A stretch of DNA of 62,830 nucleotides, taken from Mycobacterium sp. IS-3022. GTDB lineage: Bacteria; Actinomycetota; Actinomycetes; Mycobacteriales; Mycobacteriaceae. Of this stretch, positions 1 to 8,891 are shown in pieces (the stretch's first letter is position 1; every line of letters begins with the position of its first letter). Position numbers and translations under genes: made by a program. Location of the stretch: assembly GCF_001500065.1 (NCBI RefSeq), contig NZ_LQIN01000016.1, forward strand, positions 1-62,830. Direction: 5' to 3'. The notes below the pieces were generated by a model. That model made no database searches, had not been told where the DNA came from, and saw nothing but the letters and a program-made list of their open reading frames with translations.

Positions 1-644
1 ACGGTCTCCTTGCCGTCGGAGAACAGCACGATGCGCGCCGGCGGCGGTTCGTCGCCGCCACCGATCACCGCCCCGACCGTGGCGATCGCCTGCAGCGCGG
101 TGAAGATGCCCTCACCGGTGGCCGTGCGGTCGGCGAACTGAAGTTTGTCGATCGCGGCCTTGGTGGCCTCACGGCCGGTGGTCGGCGACACCAGCACGGT
201 CGCCGTCCCGGCATACGAGATCAGCCCGAGATTGATACCGGGGGTGAGCTCGTCGGCGAACTGCTTGGACGCCTCCTGGGCCGCTGCCATGCGGTTCGGT
301 GCGACGTCGGTGGCCCGCATCGACTGCGACACGTCCATGACGAGCATCACCACCGCGCGGTTACGCGGTATGCGCACGTCGTGCGTCGGACCGGCCATCG
401 CCACCGTGAGGAACACCAGCGCGATCACAAGGAGGATTGCGGGCACATGCCGCCAGCGCGTAGAACTTTTCGGCGCAACGCTTTCCAGCAACGCCATGTT
501 GGCGAACCGCAACATCCGCCGGTGCCGGGCCAGCTGCACCACGATGTAGAGCCCGACGATCCCGAGCACCGCGAGCAAGAACAGGAAGAACCAGGCGTTT
601 TCGAAGCCCGACAGCGTCATCGGTCCGAGCAACGGCAATGTCAT
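1..644 (-). CDS. VWA-domain membrane protein (Rv1481-like), 3' end beyond window
   Basis: Membrane-anchored von Willebrand factor A protein, BatA-like, that accompanies MoxR and DUF58 proteins; such trios are thought to act in chaperone-like or envelope-related complexes. The start ATG at 644 gives MTLPLLGPM. Hydrophobic segments at about residues 17-38 and 66-84 flank a basic cytoplasmic stretch. The VWA domain follows, with an intact MIDAS start, DVSQS (D104, S106, S108). The reading frame stays open to the window edge, so about 214 residues are visible and the C-terminus, including a possible last membrane helix, is missing. It lies 30 bases downstream of the DUF58 gene on the same strand, so co-transcription with moxR1 is likely. 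The family assignment is firm; the cellular role is inferred. Confidence 0.88.
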   Translation of the reverse strand, partial: MTLPLLGPMTLSGFENAWFFLFLLAVLGIVGLYIVVQLARHRRMLRFANMALLESVAPKSSTRWRHVPAILLVIALVFLTVAMAGPTHDVRIPRNRAVVMLVMDVSQSMRATDVAPNRMAAAQEASKQFADELTPGINLGLISYAGTATVLVSPTTGREATKAAIDKLQFADRTATGEGIFTALQAIATVGAVIGGGDEPPPARIVLFSDGKET

Positions 645-674
645 GTGCGCCTAATCATTTCGCGACGATCCGAC

Positions 675-1622
675 CTAGACACGGCCTGCCAGGGCGCCAC
701 GCCTGCGGTTGGCGACGAACCGGACGACGTCGGCGATCCAGTCACGGTCGGTGCGCAACGTCAGCAGCGGCGCGTCACATCGCCGCAACGTCCTGGCCAC
801 CTCGGCACGGTGGGCGGCCGCGGCCCGTTCGAAGTCGTCGCGCAACTGCTCGTCGATGGTGAACTCGCGGGTCGTGCCGGTCTCGGCGTCCTGCAGGACC
901 ACGTCGCCGACCGGCGGCAGCTCGACGTCGCGCGGGTCGAGGACCTCGATGCCGAGCACCTCGTGGCGGCCGGCGATCGCCCGCAGCGGCCTCATCCAGT
1001 TGATCGGGCCGAGGAAGTCGCTGATGATCACCGCCATGCCGCGACGACGCTCCGGCCGGCGCAGGGCGTCGATGGCGGCGGCCAGGTCGCCGCGAACGCC
1101 CGTCGGCGCCTTGGGCATCGTCGCGATCGCGCGCAGCATCTCCTGCTCGTGCATCCGGCCCGACAAAGCCGGCACCCGCCGCACGGTGTCGCCGTTGGCG
1201 ATGATCGCGCCGATCCGGTTGCCTCCGCCGCTGTTGAGGAACGTGATCGCCGCCGCGGCGGCCACCGCGAGGTCACGCTTGTCGCAACCGGTCGTGCCGA
1301 AATCGAGGCTGGCCGACATGTCGACCACCAGCCAGGTTTCGAGCTCGCGGTCTGCGATCATCTGTCGCACATGCGGATGGGTGGTGCGCGCCGTGACCGA
1401 CCAGTCCATCCTGCGCACGTCGTCGCCGGGCTGGTAGAGCCGCGACTCCCCCGGCTCCGAACCCGGACCCGGAAGCAGGCCGAGGTGGTCGCCGTGCAGG
1501 ACGCCGTCGAGTTTGCGGCGCACCGTCAACTCGAGCTTGCGAAGCGCCGCCGTCAGCGCGGGGTCACGGATCTCCCCCCGCTTGAGCGACGGCAGATCGA
1601 CGTTGCGTCCGGAGGTGGTCAC
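675..1622 (-). CDS. DUF58 domain protein (Rv1480-like)
   Basis: A 315-residue DUF58 protein, the usual partner of MoxR AAA+ ATPases. The family hallmark is visible around residues 65-110: a GDDVRRMDW motif followed by a VWA-like strand with DMSAS. No membrane segment is apparent, so it is probably cytosolic. The start is GTG at 1622, which overlaps the TGA of moxR1 (GTGA, 4 bases) and indicates translational coupling. Position between moxR1 and the VWA gene matches Rv1479-Rv1480-Rv1481. Biochemical function is unknown for the family; a role in a MoxR-driven assembly or stress complex is inference. Confidence 0.92.
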   Translation of the reverse strand: MTTSGRNVDLPSLKRGEIRDPALTAALRKLELTVRRKLDGVLHGDHLGLLPGPGSEPGESRLYQPGDDVRRMDWSVTARTTHPHVRQMIADRELETWLVVDMSASLDFGTTGCDKRDLAVAAAAAITFLNSGGGNRIGAIIANGDTVRRVPALSGRMHEQEMLRAIATMPKAPTGVRGDLAAAIDALRRPERRRGMAVIISDFLGPINWMRPLRAIAGRHEVLGIEVLDPRDVELPPVGDVVLQDAETGTTREFTIDEQLRDDFERAAAAHRAEVARTLRRCDAPLLTLRTDRDWIADVVRFVANRRRGALAGRV

Positions 1623-2770
1623 CGATTGCTGGCCGCACCTGCGGCGGCGGGCACGACTGGCGGCACCGAATGACCTTGCTGCGGAATGGCATTCACCTGC
1701 GGCAGGGCCACGGTCTGCAGGATCCGGGTGATCACCGTCTCGGCGGAGATCTCGTCGGCCAACGCGTCGTAGGTCAGCACCAGCCGGTGCCGCAGCACGT
1801 CAGGGATGACCTCGACGACGTCCTGCGGGATCACGTAGTCACGCCCGCGCACCAGCGCCAGCGCCCGGGCCGCGGCAATGATGCCCAGCGATGCGCGCGG
1901 TGATGCGCCGTAGGCGATCCAGGCCTTGGCGTCGGGCATTCCGAACTTCTCGGGCTGCCGGGTGGCGGTCACCACCCGGACGACGTAGTCGACGAGCGCG
2001 TGGTGCACGAAGTTGTTGGCCGCCACGTCCTGCAGTCGCAGCAGGTCACCCGGCGCCAGAATCTGCTTGGGCTCCGGCGGCTTGACGCCCATCCGGTAGA
2101 TGATCTCGCGCTCTTCCTCGGGCGATGGGTAGTCGATGTTGAGTTTGAACAGGAAGCGGTCGCGCTGAGCTTCGGGCAGCGCGTACACGCCCTCCTGCTC
2201 GATCGGGTTCTGGGTGGCCATCACCAGGAACGGCTGGGGCAGCGGGAAGGTCTTGCCGCCGATCGAGATCTTGCGCTCTGCCATGACCTCCAGCAGCGCC
2301 GACTGCACCTTCGCCGGGGCGCGGTTGATCTCGTCGGCGAGCAGGAAGTTGACCACCACGGGGCCGAGTTCGATGTCGAACTCCTCCTTGCCCACCCGGT
2401 AGATACGGGTACCGATGATGTCGGTGGGCACCAGGTCGGGCGTGAACTGGATGCGTGCGAACGTGCCACCCACCACCTTGGCGAAGGTTTCGACGGCCAG
2501 CGTCTTGGCGACGCCGGGCACACCCTCGAGCAGCACATGGCCCTTGGCGAGCAGGCCGACCAGCATGCGCTCGACCAGTTGGTCCTGACCGACGATGATC
2601 CGCTTGACCTCGAAGACGGCCCGCTCGAGCGTGTGGACCTCTTGCTGCAGACCGCCGTTATTGGAGGCCGGGTTGGTCGCCGGCGCGGCATGCGAGCCCT
2701 GGTATCCCTGCGCCGGTGCCTGGCCGGGATAACCTGCAGCCCCCTGCGGCGGCCCACTCGGTGACGTCAT
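1619..2770 (-). CDS. moxR1: MoxR family AAA+ ATPase MoxR1
   Basis: A 383-residue AAA+ ATPase of the MoxR family, thought to act as a chaperone or remodelling factor for the neighbouring VWA protein. Residues 1-40 are a Pro/Gly/Ala-rich low-complexity head. Walker A (GVPGVAKT, residues 83-90) and Walker B (LLADEIN, D146-E147) are intact, and a sensor region with ATQNPIEQEG follows. An upstream GTG at 2785 is possible, but the sequence GGAAGG then lies 6-7 bases before the ATG at 2770, so the ATG is preferred. It heads the moxR1-DUF58-VWA unit and follows ripB after about 180 noncoding bases that contain an 11-bp tandem repeat. Confidence 0.94.
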   Translation of the reverse strand: MTSPSGPPQGAAGYPGQAPAQGYQGSHAAPATNPASNNGGLQQEVHTLERAVFEVKRIIVGQDQLVERMLVGLLAKGHVLLEGVPGVAKTLAVETFAKVVGGTFARIQFTPDLVPTDIIGTRIYRVGKEEFDIELGPVVVNFLLADEINRAPAKVQSALLEVMAERKISIGGKTFPLPQPFLVMATQNPIEQEGVYALPEAQRDRFLFKLNIDYPSPEEEREIIYRMGVKPPEPKQILAPGDLLRLQDVAANNFVHHALVDYVVRVVTATRQPEKFGMPDAKAWIAYGASPRASLGIIAAARALALVRGRDYVIPQDVVEVIPDVLRHRLVLTYDALADEISAETVITRILQTVALPQVNAIPQQGHSVPPVVPAAAGAASNR

Positions 2771-2916
2771 CAACGTTCCTTCCACATAACTCGCTGGTCA
2801 TAGCGGCGCTGGCCGGTCCGGGCCGCGCGCTCGCCGTCAACTATTCCAGGCACCACGAAATCCGTCGACGTTGCCCGACGATGAGCGCTTGCGCGAAGAG
2901 AATTCAACAAGCGCCT

Positions 2917-2949
2917 TCAGGTTCGGCTCAGGCTCCGCTCAGGTTCGGG
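2917..2949. repeat. Three tandem copies of an 11-bp unit between ripB and moxR1
   Basis: Three contiguous 11-mers fit TCAGGYTCSGS at 2917-2927, 2928-2938 and 2939-2949. They end one base from the ripB stop codon (2951-2953). Period 11 is close to one helical turn, so same-face protein binding is possible, but slippage-generated repeat with no function is equally possible. Confidence 0.75.
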
Positions 2950-2950
2950 G

Positions 2951-3688
2951 TCAGGACTCGATGATGCGGGCCACGTAGGGCTGCAGGCCCGAGTGGCGTA
3001 CCGGGCTCACCGTGACCTTCCCGGAGTTGCTCGAGGCCTCCAGCATCTGCCCACCGCCGAGGTAGAGGGCGACGTGCTGGCTGCCGCCGGGCCCCCAGAA
3101 CAGCAGGTCGCCGCGCTTGGCCTGCGACGTCGGCACCTTGCGGCCGGTGTCGTACTGATCACCTGAGTACTTGGGGATCAGCACGCCCACACCCGCGAAC
3201 GAGAACTGGGTGAAGCCCGAACAGTCGAAGCCGACGGTATTGGCGCCCGAGTCGATGCCGCGGCTGGGTCCGTTCGGCTTGCCGCCGCCCCACGAGTACG
3301 GCACGCCCATCTGCGAGGCGCCCCGGCGGATCACGTACTCGATGGCCTGCGGCCCGCGAACCCGGCCCGGCGCGACGCCGGCCGTCGCCGCCTCCGGGGG
3401 TGCGAGGCCCAGCGTGGACAGGAACTTGCGGCCCAGGTTCATCGTGACTTCGGTGGCCTGCGCGGTCGCGGCCAGCGATGCGTTGGCGATCGCGAGCGGA
3501 TCGCCCGGCGCGCCGGCGCTGAGCAGCTTGGGCAACGTGGGATCCCACTGACCGTCGCCGGGCGCCGAGGCGGCGGGCGTGGCCAGTCCGACGGTCAGCG
3601 CAACCGTGGCGAGCAGGAGTGCGCAACCGCCGAGGAAGCGAGTCAGCTTGGAACGCAAGGTATTCCTGTTCTTTATCGAAGTCACCAT
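2951..3688 (-). CDS. ripB: Peptidoglycan endopeptidase RipB (NlpC/P60)
   Basis: Secreted D,L-endopeptidase that cleaves within the peptidoglycan stem peptide, working with RipA in septal wall hydrolysis. The protein is 245 residues, close to the 241 of M. tuberculosis RipB. It has a basic N-terminus and a signal-peptide hydrophobic core (about residues 18-40, ending ATPAASA), a short linker, and a C-terminal NlpC/P60 domain. The catalytic residues can be placed by alignment with RipA: C156 (GFDCSG), H205 (SQHVALYL) and E217. It lacks the coiled coil of RipA. Start is ATG 3688 or GTG 3685; the latter forms a 4-base GTGA overlap with the ripA stop. It is coupled to ripA. Confidence 0.95.
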   Translation of the reverse strand: MVTSIKNRNTLRSKLTRFLGGCALLLATVALTVGLATPAASAPGDGQWDPTLPKLLSAGAPGDPLAIANASLAATAQATEVTMNLGRKFLSTLGLAPPEAATAGVAPGRVRGPQAIEYVIRRGASQMGVPYSWGGGKPNGPSRGIDSGANTVGFDCSGFTQFSFAGVGVLIPKYSGDQYDTGRKVPTSQAKRGDLLFWGPGGSQHVALYLGGGQMLEASSNSGKVTVSPVRHSGLQPYVARIIES

Positions 3689-5097
3689 TCGATGAGACGA
3701 GTCGCGTACGGGGTCATGCCGCTGGTGCGCACCGGTGACACCTTCACCACCGACCCGGTGTAGGGCGCTTCGAGCATCTGTCCGTCGCCGAGATAGAGGG
3801 CCACGTGCTGGCTGGCGTTGGGGCCCCAGAACAGCATGTCGCCACGCCGCATCTGCGACGACGGGACCTTGCGTCCGGCGTTGTACTGCGAACCGGAGTA
3901 GTGGTCGAGCTTGATGCCGACACCGGCGAACGCGTAGAGCATCAGCCCCGAGCAGTCGAATCCGACTGTGCCCGCGCCGGAGTCGATGCCCCGGCTCGGG
4001 CCGGCGGCGTTGCCGCCGCCCCATGAGTACGGCACGCCGAGCTGCGACATGGCCCGCTTGATCACGTACTCGGTGGCCTGCCTGCCGTAAACCCGAGGAA
4101 TCGCACCGGGAGCGTTGGTGTAGCCGGTCGGAGTGGGTAGCAATCCAAGCGACTGCAGGAACTTGCGGCCCATGTCCTGGGTCACCTGCGCCGACGTCGA
4201 CGCGATTCCGAGCACCGCGTTGATGATCGCGATCGGATCACCGCTGACGAAGGCGCTGGGAATCGCGGGCAGCGTCGGGTCCCACGGCCCGGCCCAGTTG
4301 CCGGTGCCCGGGTCGCGGCCCTGCGGTGCGCGGTCCCAGTTCTCGTTCGCCGGGGCCGCGGCCGCCGCCGGTGCCGCAGGGGCGTCCGCCGCCGGCGCGG
4401 ACGCGGTGCGTGCCTGCGCGAGCTTCGCCTGTGCGGCGGCGCGCTCGGCGGTCAGCTTGTCGAGTTGGGCCTGTTGAGACCGGAACGTCTCCTGCGCGTC
4501 GGTGAGTGCCGACACCGCCGAGCGCTGGCTGGCTTCAGCGTCGGCGACGGCCTTGTCGGCGTTCTGCTTGGCCAGTCGCACCGCGGAGTCCCGGTTGACC
4601 TGCTCGGTGCGGGCCCGCTGCAGGTCGGCGATGACCTTCTGCGAGCTGAGCGTCAACGTCTGCCCGACCGCGGCGGTCTTGACGATGTCCGCGGGATCGC
4701 TCGCGGTCAGGTACGAGTCGGAAGGACCGTTGACGTATGTCGCGGCCGCGAACGAGTCGAACCGCTTCTGCGCCTGCTCGATTGCGATGTTGGCGTCTTG
4801 GACACGCTGCCTGCTCGCGTCGACCTCGCGCTGTGCGGCATCGGCATTCTCCCGGGCGGTCTGCACATCGAGGATCGCCTTGTTGACGCTCTCCTGCTGT
4901 TGCTGAATCGCGGCGCCGAGGTCCTGCAACTTCTGATCCGCTTCGGCGACGGCGGCGACGAGTGCGGCGAGGCTGTCGGGGCTGCTGGGTTGCGCCACGG
5001 CCAGGCCGGGGGTGGCGAGCAGCACGACCGCCGCGAGCAGAGCCGCGCAGAACCGTTCACACGGCCAAGTGGCCAATGCGCGAGTGATGGGTCTCAT
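3682..5097 (-). CDS. ripA: Peptidoglycan endopeptidase RipA (NlpC/P60)
   Basis: Essential septal peptidoglycan hydrolase of mycobacteria, exported and activated outside the membrane. The protein is 471 residues (472 in M. tuberculosis). Features in order: a signal peptide (hydrophobic core about residues 18-37, cleavage near AVAQ), a long Gln/Ala-rich coiled coil (about 45-255) that works as an autoinhibitory pro-domain in the family, an Ala/Pro linker, and the NlpC/P60 domain. The catalytic triad C382, H431 and E443 is one off the M. tuberculosis numbering. The ATG at 5097 is preceded by AGGAGA, which favours it over the upstream in-frame starts reaching 5226. The promoter lies in the AT-rich 245-base gap upstream, which holds GTCACA repeats and a perfect palindrome. 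Confidence 0.96.
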   Translation of the reverse strand: MRPITRALATWPCERFCAALLAAVVLLATPGLAVAQPSSPDSLAALVAAVAEADQKLQDLGAAIQQQQESVNKAILDVQTARENADAAQREVDASRQRVQDANIAIEQAQKRFDSFAAATYVNGPSDSYLTASDPADIVKTAAVGQTLTLSSQKVIADLQRARTEQVNRDSAVRLAKQNADKAVADAEASQRSAVSALTDAQETFRSQQAQLDKLTAERAAAQAKLAQARTASAPAADAPAAPAAAAAPANENWDRAPQGRDPGTGNWAGPWDPTLPAIPSAFVSGDPIAIINAVLGIASTSAQVTQDMGRKFLQSLGLLPTPTGYTNAPGAIPRVYGRQATEYVIKRAMSQLGVPYSWGGGNAAGPSRGIDSGAGTVGFDCSGLMLYAFAGVGIKLDHYSGSQYNAGRKVPSSQMRRGDMLFWGPNASQHVALYLGDGQMLEAPYTGSVVKVSPVRTSGMTPYATRLIEW

Positions 5098-5164
5098 CCG
5101 ACTCAGTTCTCCTATGGCTCTCAGGCGAACGTGCGGACACATTCGTCGGGCACTGTGCGCATTA

Positions 5165-5242
5165 GTCACAAAATGCACATCTACAACACAGTTACCGATT
5201 GCACCGTACGTCACATCTGACGCCAAAGAAACTCAAGTCACA
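5165..5242. promoter_or_regulatory. Three GTCACA half-sites upstream of ripA (possible MtrA sites)
   Basis: GTCACA occurs at 5165-5170, 5210-5215 and 5237-5242, all in the same orientation, in the ripA 5' region. ripA is an established target of the response regulator MtrA, whose binding motifs contain GTCACA-like direct repeats. Spacing here is irregular (45 and 27 bases between starts), so the match is suggestive only. Confidence 0.4.
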
Positions 5243-5260
5243 AATTACAAGTTTGTAATT
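5243..5260. promoter_or_regulatory. Perfect 18-bp AT-rich palindrome upstream of ripA
   Basis: AATTACAA-GT-TTGTAATT: two perfect 8-base arms with a 2-base centre, 146 bases upstream of the ripA start and directly next to a GTCACA half-site. It sits in an unusually AT-rich stretch for this genome. It has the size and symmetry of a dimeric regulator operator; the regulator is unknown. Confidence 0.6.
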
Positions 5261-5342
5261 GAATGTAGTGTTATCGAGCCGTGACTTCACTACCTGCGGC
5301 GCCACCGCGCTCCGGCGTCAAAACCGCTGTTGCGCTGCGCAT

Positions 5343-5906
5343 TCAGGTCTGCGCGCGGGACTCGGTGCGCCTGCCGCGAATTTGCAAAAGTCGCGTACCG
5401 ATAACGGCCGCAATGACTCCCAGAACCACCACAATGGTCAACGCCGTCCACGGAAAGTCCGGCGTCGTCAACTCGCTCAGAAAGTTCTTCGAACCCTGGA
5501 CCGCGCCACGGCCTTCGGCGACATCCTGACCGGCTTCCAGCGTGGCCCGGTCGAAAGTGGTGCTGAACGAACCCGACTCGCTGGGGCTGAGCACCAGCAC
5601 GGTCGCCCCGGGAAACGCCTGGCCCACCTCGGTGGCGATATCACGCAGTGGCGTGTCGATCGGCGGATTCTGGTCGACGACGACGATCTTGAGGTCGATC
5701 CCCTGCTGCGCAGCCTCGGCGACCACCCCGGGCAGGCCTTCGTTCTCCGGCGTCGGCGAGGCGCTCACGCCGTCGTCGCGGACGTCATCGATCACGAGGT
5801 TCATGCACGTGTCGACGGGCGTGGTCGCGGGATCTCGGCCGACCGGCCCACAGACGTCGGGCGGTATGTATGCCGGCAGAAACGGAAGCACATGCGGTCC
5901 GGTCAC
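5343..5906 (-). CDS. Small membrane protein (Rv1476-like)
   Basis: Conserved mycobacterial protein of unknown function. The chosen GTG at 5906 gives 187 residues, matching the 186 of Rv1476; a GTG at 5948 or a TTG at 5999 would add 14 or 31 residues, and the TTG would place the start inside the acn operator. The body is predicted extracytoplasmic or cytoplasmic alpha/beta with a conserved DNP segment near the middle. The C-terminus has a single hydrophobic helix (WTALTIVVVLGVIAAVIG) followed by a basic RGRR tail, so it is C-terminally anchored. No signal peptide is evident. It lies between acn (divergent) and ripA (same strand), but 245 bases separate it from ripA. Confidence 0.78.
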   Translation of the reverse strand: MTGPHVLPFLPAYIPPDVCGPVGRDPATTPVDTCMNLVIDDVRDDGVSASPTPENEGLPGVVAEAAQQGIDLKIVVVDQNPPIDTPLRDIATEVGQAFPGATVLVLSPSESGSFSTTFDRATLEAGQDVAEGRGAVQGSKNFLSELTTPDFPWTALTIVVVLGVIAAVIGTRLLQIRGRRTESRAQT

Positions 5907-5991
5907 GAAAGAACCGTACGTGATGGGTACCCAGCGGGGTGACAGCACGCGCAGGCGGGGACGAGACTGAACACCGACCCTGATTGTTTTA

Positions 5992-6007
5992 CAGGACAAG
6001 CGTACTG
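5992..6007. promoter_or_regulatory. AcnR operator upstream of acn
   Basis: The 16 bases CAGGACAAGCGTACTG fit the operator CAGNACnnncGTACTG described for the TetR repressor AcnR in Corynebacterium at every specified position. The site lies 60 bases before the acn start, just upstream of a plausible -10 (TAGAGT, 6009-6014). The acnR gene lies directly downstream of acn. Together these predict repression of acn by AcnR. Confidence 0.82.
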
Positions 6008-6020
6008 TTAGAGTTGGAAC

Positions 6021-6045
6021 GCGGCCGACACAGCCCGTCGGCTGC
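6021..6045 (+). other. Stem-loop in the acn 5' leader
   Basis: Arms 6021-6029 and 6037-6045 form a 9-bp stem with one G-U pair and a 7-base loop, inside the predicted leader between the acn promoter and its GTG start. No U-tract follows, so it is not a standard terminator. A role in mRNA stability or translation is possible but unproven. Confidence 0.5.
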
Positions 6046-6066
6046 GAGAACTAGCCGGGAGTTGAT

Positions 6067-8886
6067 GTGAGCAAAGATAATACGGAAAATTCTTCCCTCA
6101 ATTCTTTTGATGCCCGCGACACCCTGAAGGTCGGCGACAAGAGCTACGAGATCTACCGCCTCGATGCAGTCAAGGGCACCGAGAAACTGCCCTACAGCCT
6201 GAAAGTTCTGGCCGAGAACCTGTTGCGTACCGAGGACGGCAAGAACATCACCAAAGACCACATCGAGGCGCTCGCCAAGTGGGATCCCGAAGCAGAGCCC
6301 AGCGTGGAGATCCAGTTCACCCCGGCCCGGGTGGTGATGCAGGACTTCACCGGTGTGCCGTGCATCGTCGACCTCGCCACGATGCGGGAAGCGATCGGCG
6401 ACCTGGGCGGTGACCCCGACAAGGTCAATCCGCTCGCCCCGGCCGACCTGGTGATCGACCATTCCGTGATCGCCGACCTGTTCGGCCGCGAGGACGCCTT
6501 CGAACGCAACGTCGAGATCGAGTACGAGCGCAACGGCGAGCGCTATCAGTTCCTGCGCTGGGGACAGGGTGCCTTCGACGACTTCAAGGTGGTCCCGCCG
6601 GGAACCGGGATCGTGCACCAGGTCAACATCGAGTACTTGGCGCGGGTGGTGTGGGAGCGCGACGGTGTGGCCTACCCCGACACCTGCGTCGGCACCGACA
6701 GCCACACCACGATGGTCAACGGCCTGGGCGTGCTGGGGTGGGGCGTCGGCGGAATCGAGGCCGAGGCCGCGATGCTGGGCCAACCGGTGTCGATGCTCAT
6801 CCCGCGGGTGGTCGGGTTCAAGCTGACCGGTGAGCGCCAACCCGGGGTGACCGCCACCGATGTGGTGCTCACCGTGACCGAGATGCTCCGCAAGCACGGC
6901 GTGGTCGGCAAGTTCGTCGAGTTCTACGGCGACGGCGTGGCCGAGGTACCGCTGGCCAACCGCGCCACTTTGGGGAACATGAGCCCCGAATTCGGTTCGA
7001 CCGCAGCTATTTTCCCGATCGACGAGGTCACCATCGACTATCTGCGGATGACCGGGCGCAGCGACGAGCAGCTCGCGCTGGTCGAGGCCTACGCCAAGGA
7101 ACAGGGCATGTGGCACGACCCGAAGCGGGAGCCGAAGTTCTCCGAGTACATCGAGCTCGACCTCTCCGACGTGGTGCCCTCGATCGCGGGGCCGAAGCGC
7201 CCGCAGGACCGCATCGCGCTGAACGACGCGAAGGACGCTTTCCGCAAGGCCATTCACAACTATGTCGAGGACGGCAACGCTCCCGCGCACACCAAACTCG
7301 ACGAGGCCGTCGAGGAAACGTTCCCGGCCAGCGACCCGGCGTCCAGCCTGGCGTTCGCCGACGACGACGCCGTGGTGCCGTCGGCGGCCGTGGGGTCCAA
7401 CGGCCGACCCACGAACCCCGTGGAGGTCAAGTCCGATGAGCGCGGTGAGTTCATCCTCGACCACGGTGCCGTCGTCATCGCGGCCATCACGTCGTGCACC
7501 AACACCTCCAACCCCGAGGTCATGCTCGGCGCGGCGCTGCTCGCCAAGAACGCCGTGGAGAAGGGACTGACCACAAAACCGTGGGTGAAGACGACGATGG
7601 CGCCCGGTTCGCAGGTCGTCACCGATTACTACGAGAAGGCCGATCTGTGGCCGTATCTGGAGAAGCTCGGCTTCTATCTGGTGGGCTACGGCTGCACTAC
7701 CTGCATCGGCAACAGCGGGCCACTGCCCGAGGAAATCTCGCAGGTGGTCAACGACGCCGATCTGTCGGTGGCCGCGGTGTTGTCGGGCAACCGCAACTTC
7801 GAAGGCCGCATCAATCCCGACGTGAAGATGAACTACCTGGCGTCGCCGCCGCTGGTCATCGCCTACGCGCTGGCGGGAACGATGGACTTCGACTTCGACA
7901 ACGAACCGCTGGGCAAGGACTCGGATGGCAACGAGGTGTTCCTCAAGGACATCTGGCCGTCGCAGAAGGACATCGACGACACCATCGCCTCGGCTATCAA
8001 CACCGAGATGTTCACCAAGAACTACGCCGACGTGTTCAAGGGTGACGAGCGCTGGCGTAACCTGCCGACCCCGAGCGGCAACACCTTCGAGTGGGCCGAC
8101 GACTCGACCTATGTGCGCAAGCCGCCGTACTTCGACGGGATGCCGGCCGAGCCGGAGCCGGTGACCGACATCAAGGGCGCCAAAGTGCTGGCACTGCTGG
8201 GTGATTCGGTCACCACCGACCACATCTCCCCCGCGGGCAGTATCAAACCCGGCACTCCCGCCGCGCAGTACCTCGAGGAAAACGGCGTCGAGAAGAAGGA
8301 CTACAACTCCTACGGCTCCCGACGCGGCAACCACGAGGTGATGATCCGCGGCACGTTCGCCAACATCCGGCTGCGCAACGAGCTACTCGACGACGTGTCC
8401 GGCGGCTATACCCGCGACTTCACCAACGGCGGCGAGCAGGCGTTCATCTACGACGCCGCGCAAAACTATGCGGCGCAGGATATTCCGTTGGTCGTCCTGG
8501 GTGGCAAGGAGTACGGCTCCGGCTCGTCGCGGGACTGGGCCGCCAAGGGCACCCGGCTGCTGGGCGTGCGCGCGGTGATCTGTGAGTCGTTCGAGCGGAT
8601 CCACCGGTCGAACCTGATCGGCATGGGCGTGATTCCGCTGCAGTTCCCCGAGGGCGAGTCGGCGTCGTCGCTGAAGCTCGACGGCACCGAGACGTTCGAC
8701 ATCACGGGTATCGAGGAGCTCAACGAGGGCAAGACGCCGAAGACGGTGCACGTGAAGGCGACCAAGGAGAACGGCGAGGCGGTCGAGTTCGACGCGGTGG
8801 TGCGCATCGACACCCCCGGTGAGGCGGACTACTACCGCAACGGCGGCATCCTGCAGTATGTGCTGCGCAACATGCTGAAGTCGTAG
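6067..8886 (+). CDS. acn: Aconitate hydratase (aconitase A)
   Basis: Tricarboxylic-acid-cycle enzyme interconverting citrate and isocitrate through a 4Fe-4S cluster; the apo form of family members can bind iron-responsive RNA. The protein has 939 residues, typical for the AcnA/IRP type. The three cluster ligands are visible: C477 (TSCTN), C543 and C546 ([10 protein letters not shown]). The C-terminal swivel domain carries the [10 protein letters not shown] motif. Start is GTG at 6067 with GGGAG upstream. An about 50-base leader with a stem-loop follows the promoter and AcnR operator. It is followed after 5 bases by acnR, so the two are co-transcribed. Location near the suf operon fits dependence on Fe-S supply. 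Confidence 0.97.
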   Translation: MSKDNTENSSLNSFDARDTLKVGDKSYEIYRLDAVKGTEKLPYSLKVLAENLLRTEDGKNITKDHIEALAKWDPEAEPSVEIQFTPARVVMQDFTGVPCIVDLATMREAIGDLGGDPDKVNPLAPADLVIDHSVIADLFGREDAFERNVEIEYERNGERYQFLRWGQGAFDDFKVVPPGTGIVHQVNIEYLARVVWERDGVAYPDTCVGTDSHTTMVNGLGVLGWGVGGIEAEAAMLGQPVSMLIPRVVGFKLTGERQPGVTATDVVLTVTEMLRKHGVVGKFVEFYGDGVAEVPLANRATLGNMSPEFGSTAAIFPIDEVTIDYLRMTGRSDEQLALVEAYAKEQGMWHDPKREPKFSEYIELDLSDVVPSIAGPKRPQDRIALNDAKDAFRKAIHNYVEDGNAPAHTKLDEAVEETFPASDPASSLAFADDDAVVPSAAVGSNGRPTNPVEVKSDERGEFILDHGAVVIAAITSCTNTSNPEVMLGAALLAKNAVEKGLTTKPWVKTTMAPGSQVVTDYYEKADLWPYLEKLGFYLVGYGCTTCIGNSGPLPEEISQVVNDADLSVAAVLSGNRNFEGRINPDVKMNYLASPPLVIAYALAGTMDFDFDNEPLGKDSDGNEVFLKDIWPSQKDIDDTIASAINTEMFTKNYADVFKGDERWRNLPTPSGNTFEWADDSTYVRKPPYFDGMPAEPEPVTDIKGAKVLALLGDSVTTDHISPAGSIKPGTPAAQYLEENGVEKKDYNSYGSRRGNHEVMIRGTFANIRLRNELLDDVSGGYTRDFTNGGEQAFIYDAAQNYAAQDIPLVVLGGKEYGSGSSRDWAAKGTRLLGVRAVICESFERIHRSNLIGMGVIPLQFPEGESASSLKLDGTETFDITGIEELNEGKTPKTVHVKATKENGEAVEFDAVVRIDTPGEADYYRNGGILQYVLRNMLKS

Positions 8887-8891
8887 GCGAC

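Noticed and set aside
381..1673. 430-residue plus-strand reading frame opposite the DUF58 and VWA genes
   Set aside because: Shadow frame with Arg/His-rich low complexity; the minus-strand proteins match known families and gene order.
5907..5999. Longer starts for the Rv1476-like gene (GTG 5948, TTG 5999)
   Set aside because: The TTG start would lie inside the AcnR operator, and both would make the protein longer than the known family length; no Shine-Dalgarno supports them.
5989..8334. 781-residue minus-strand reading frame opposite acn
   Set aside because: Aconitase on the plus strand has all its motifs. The opposite frame is a high-GC shadow rich in His, Arg, Val and Asp, with no recognisable domain.
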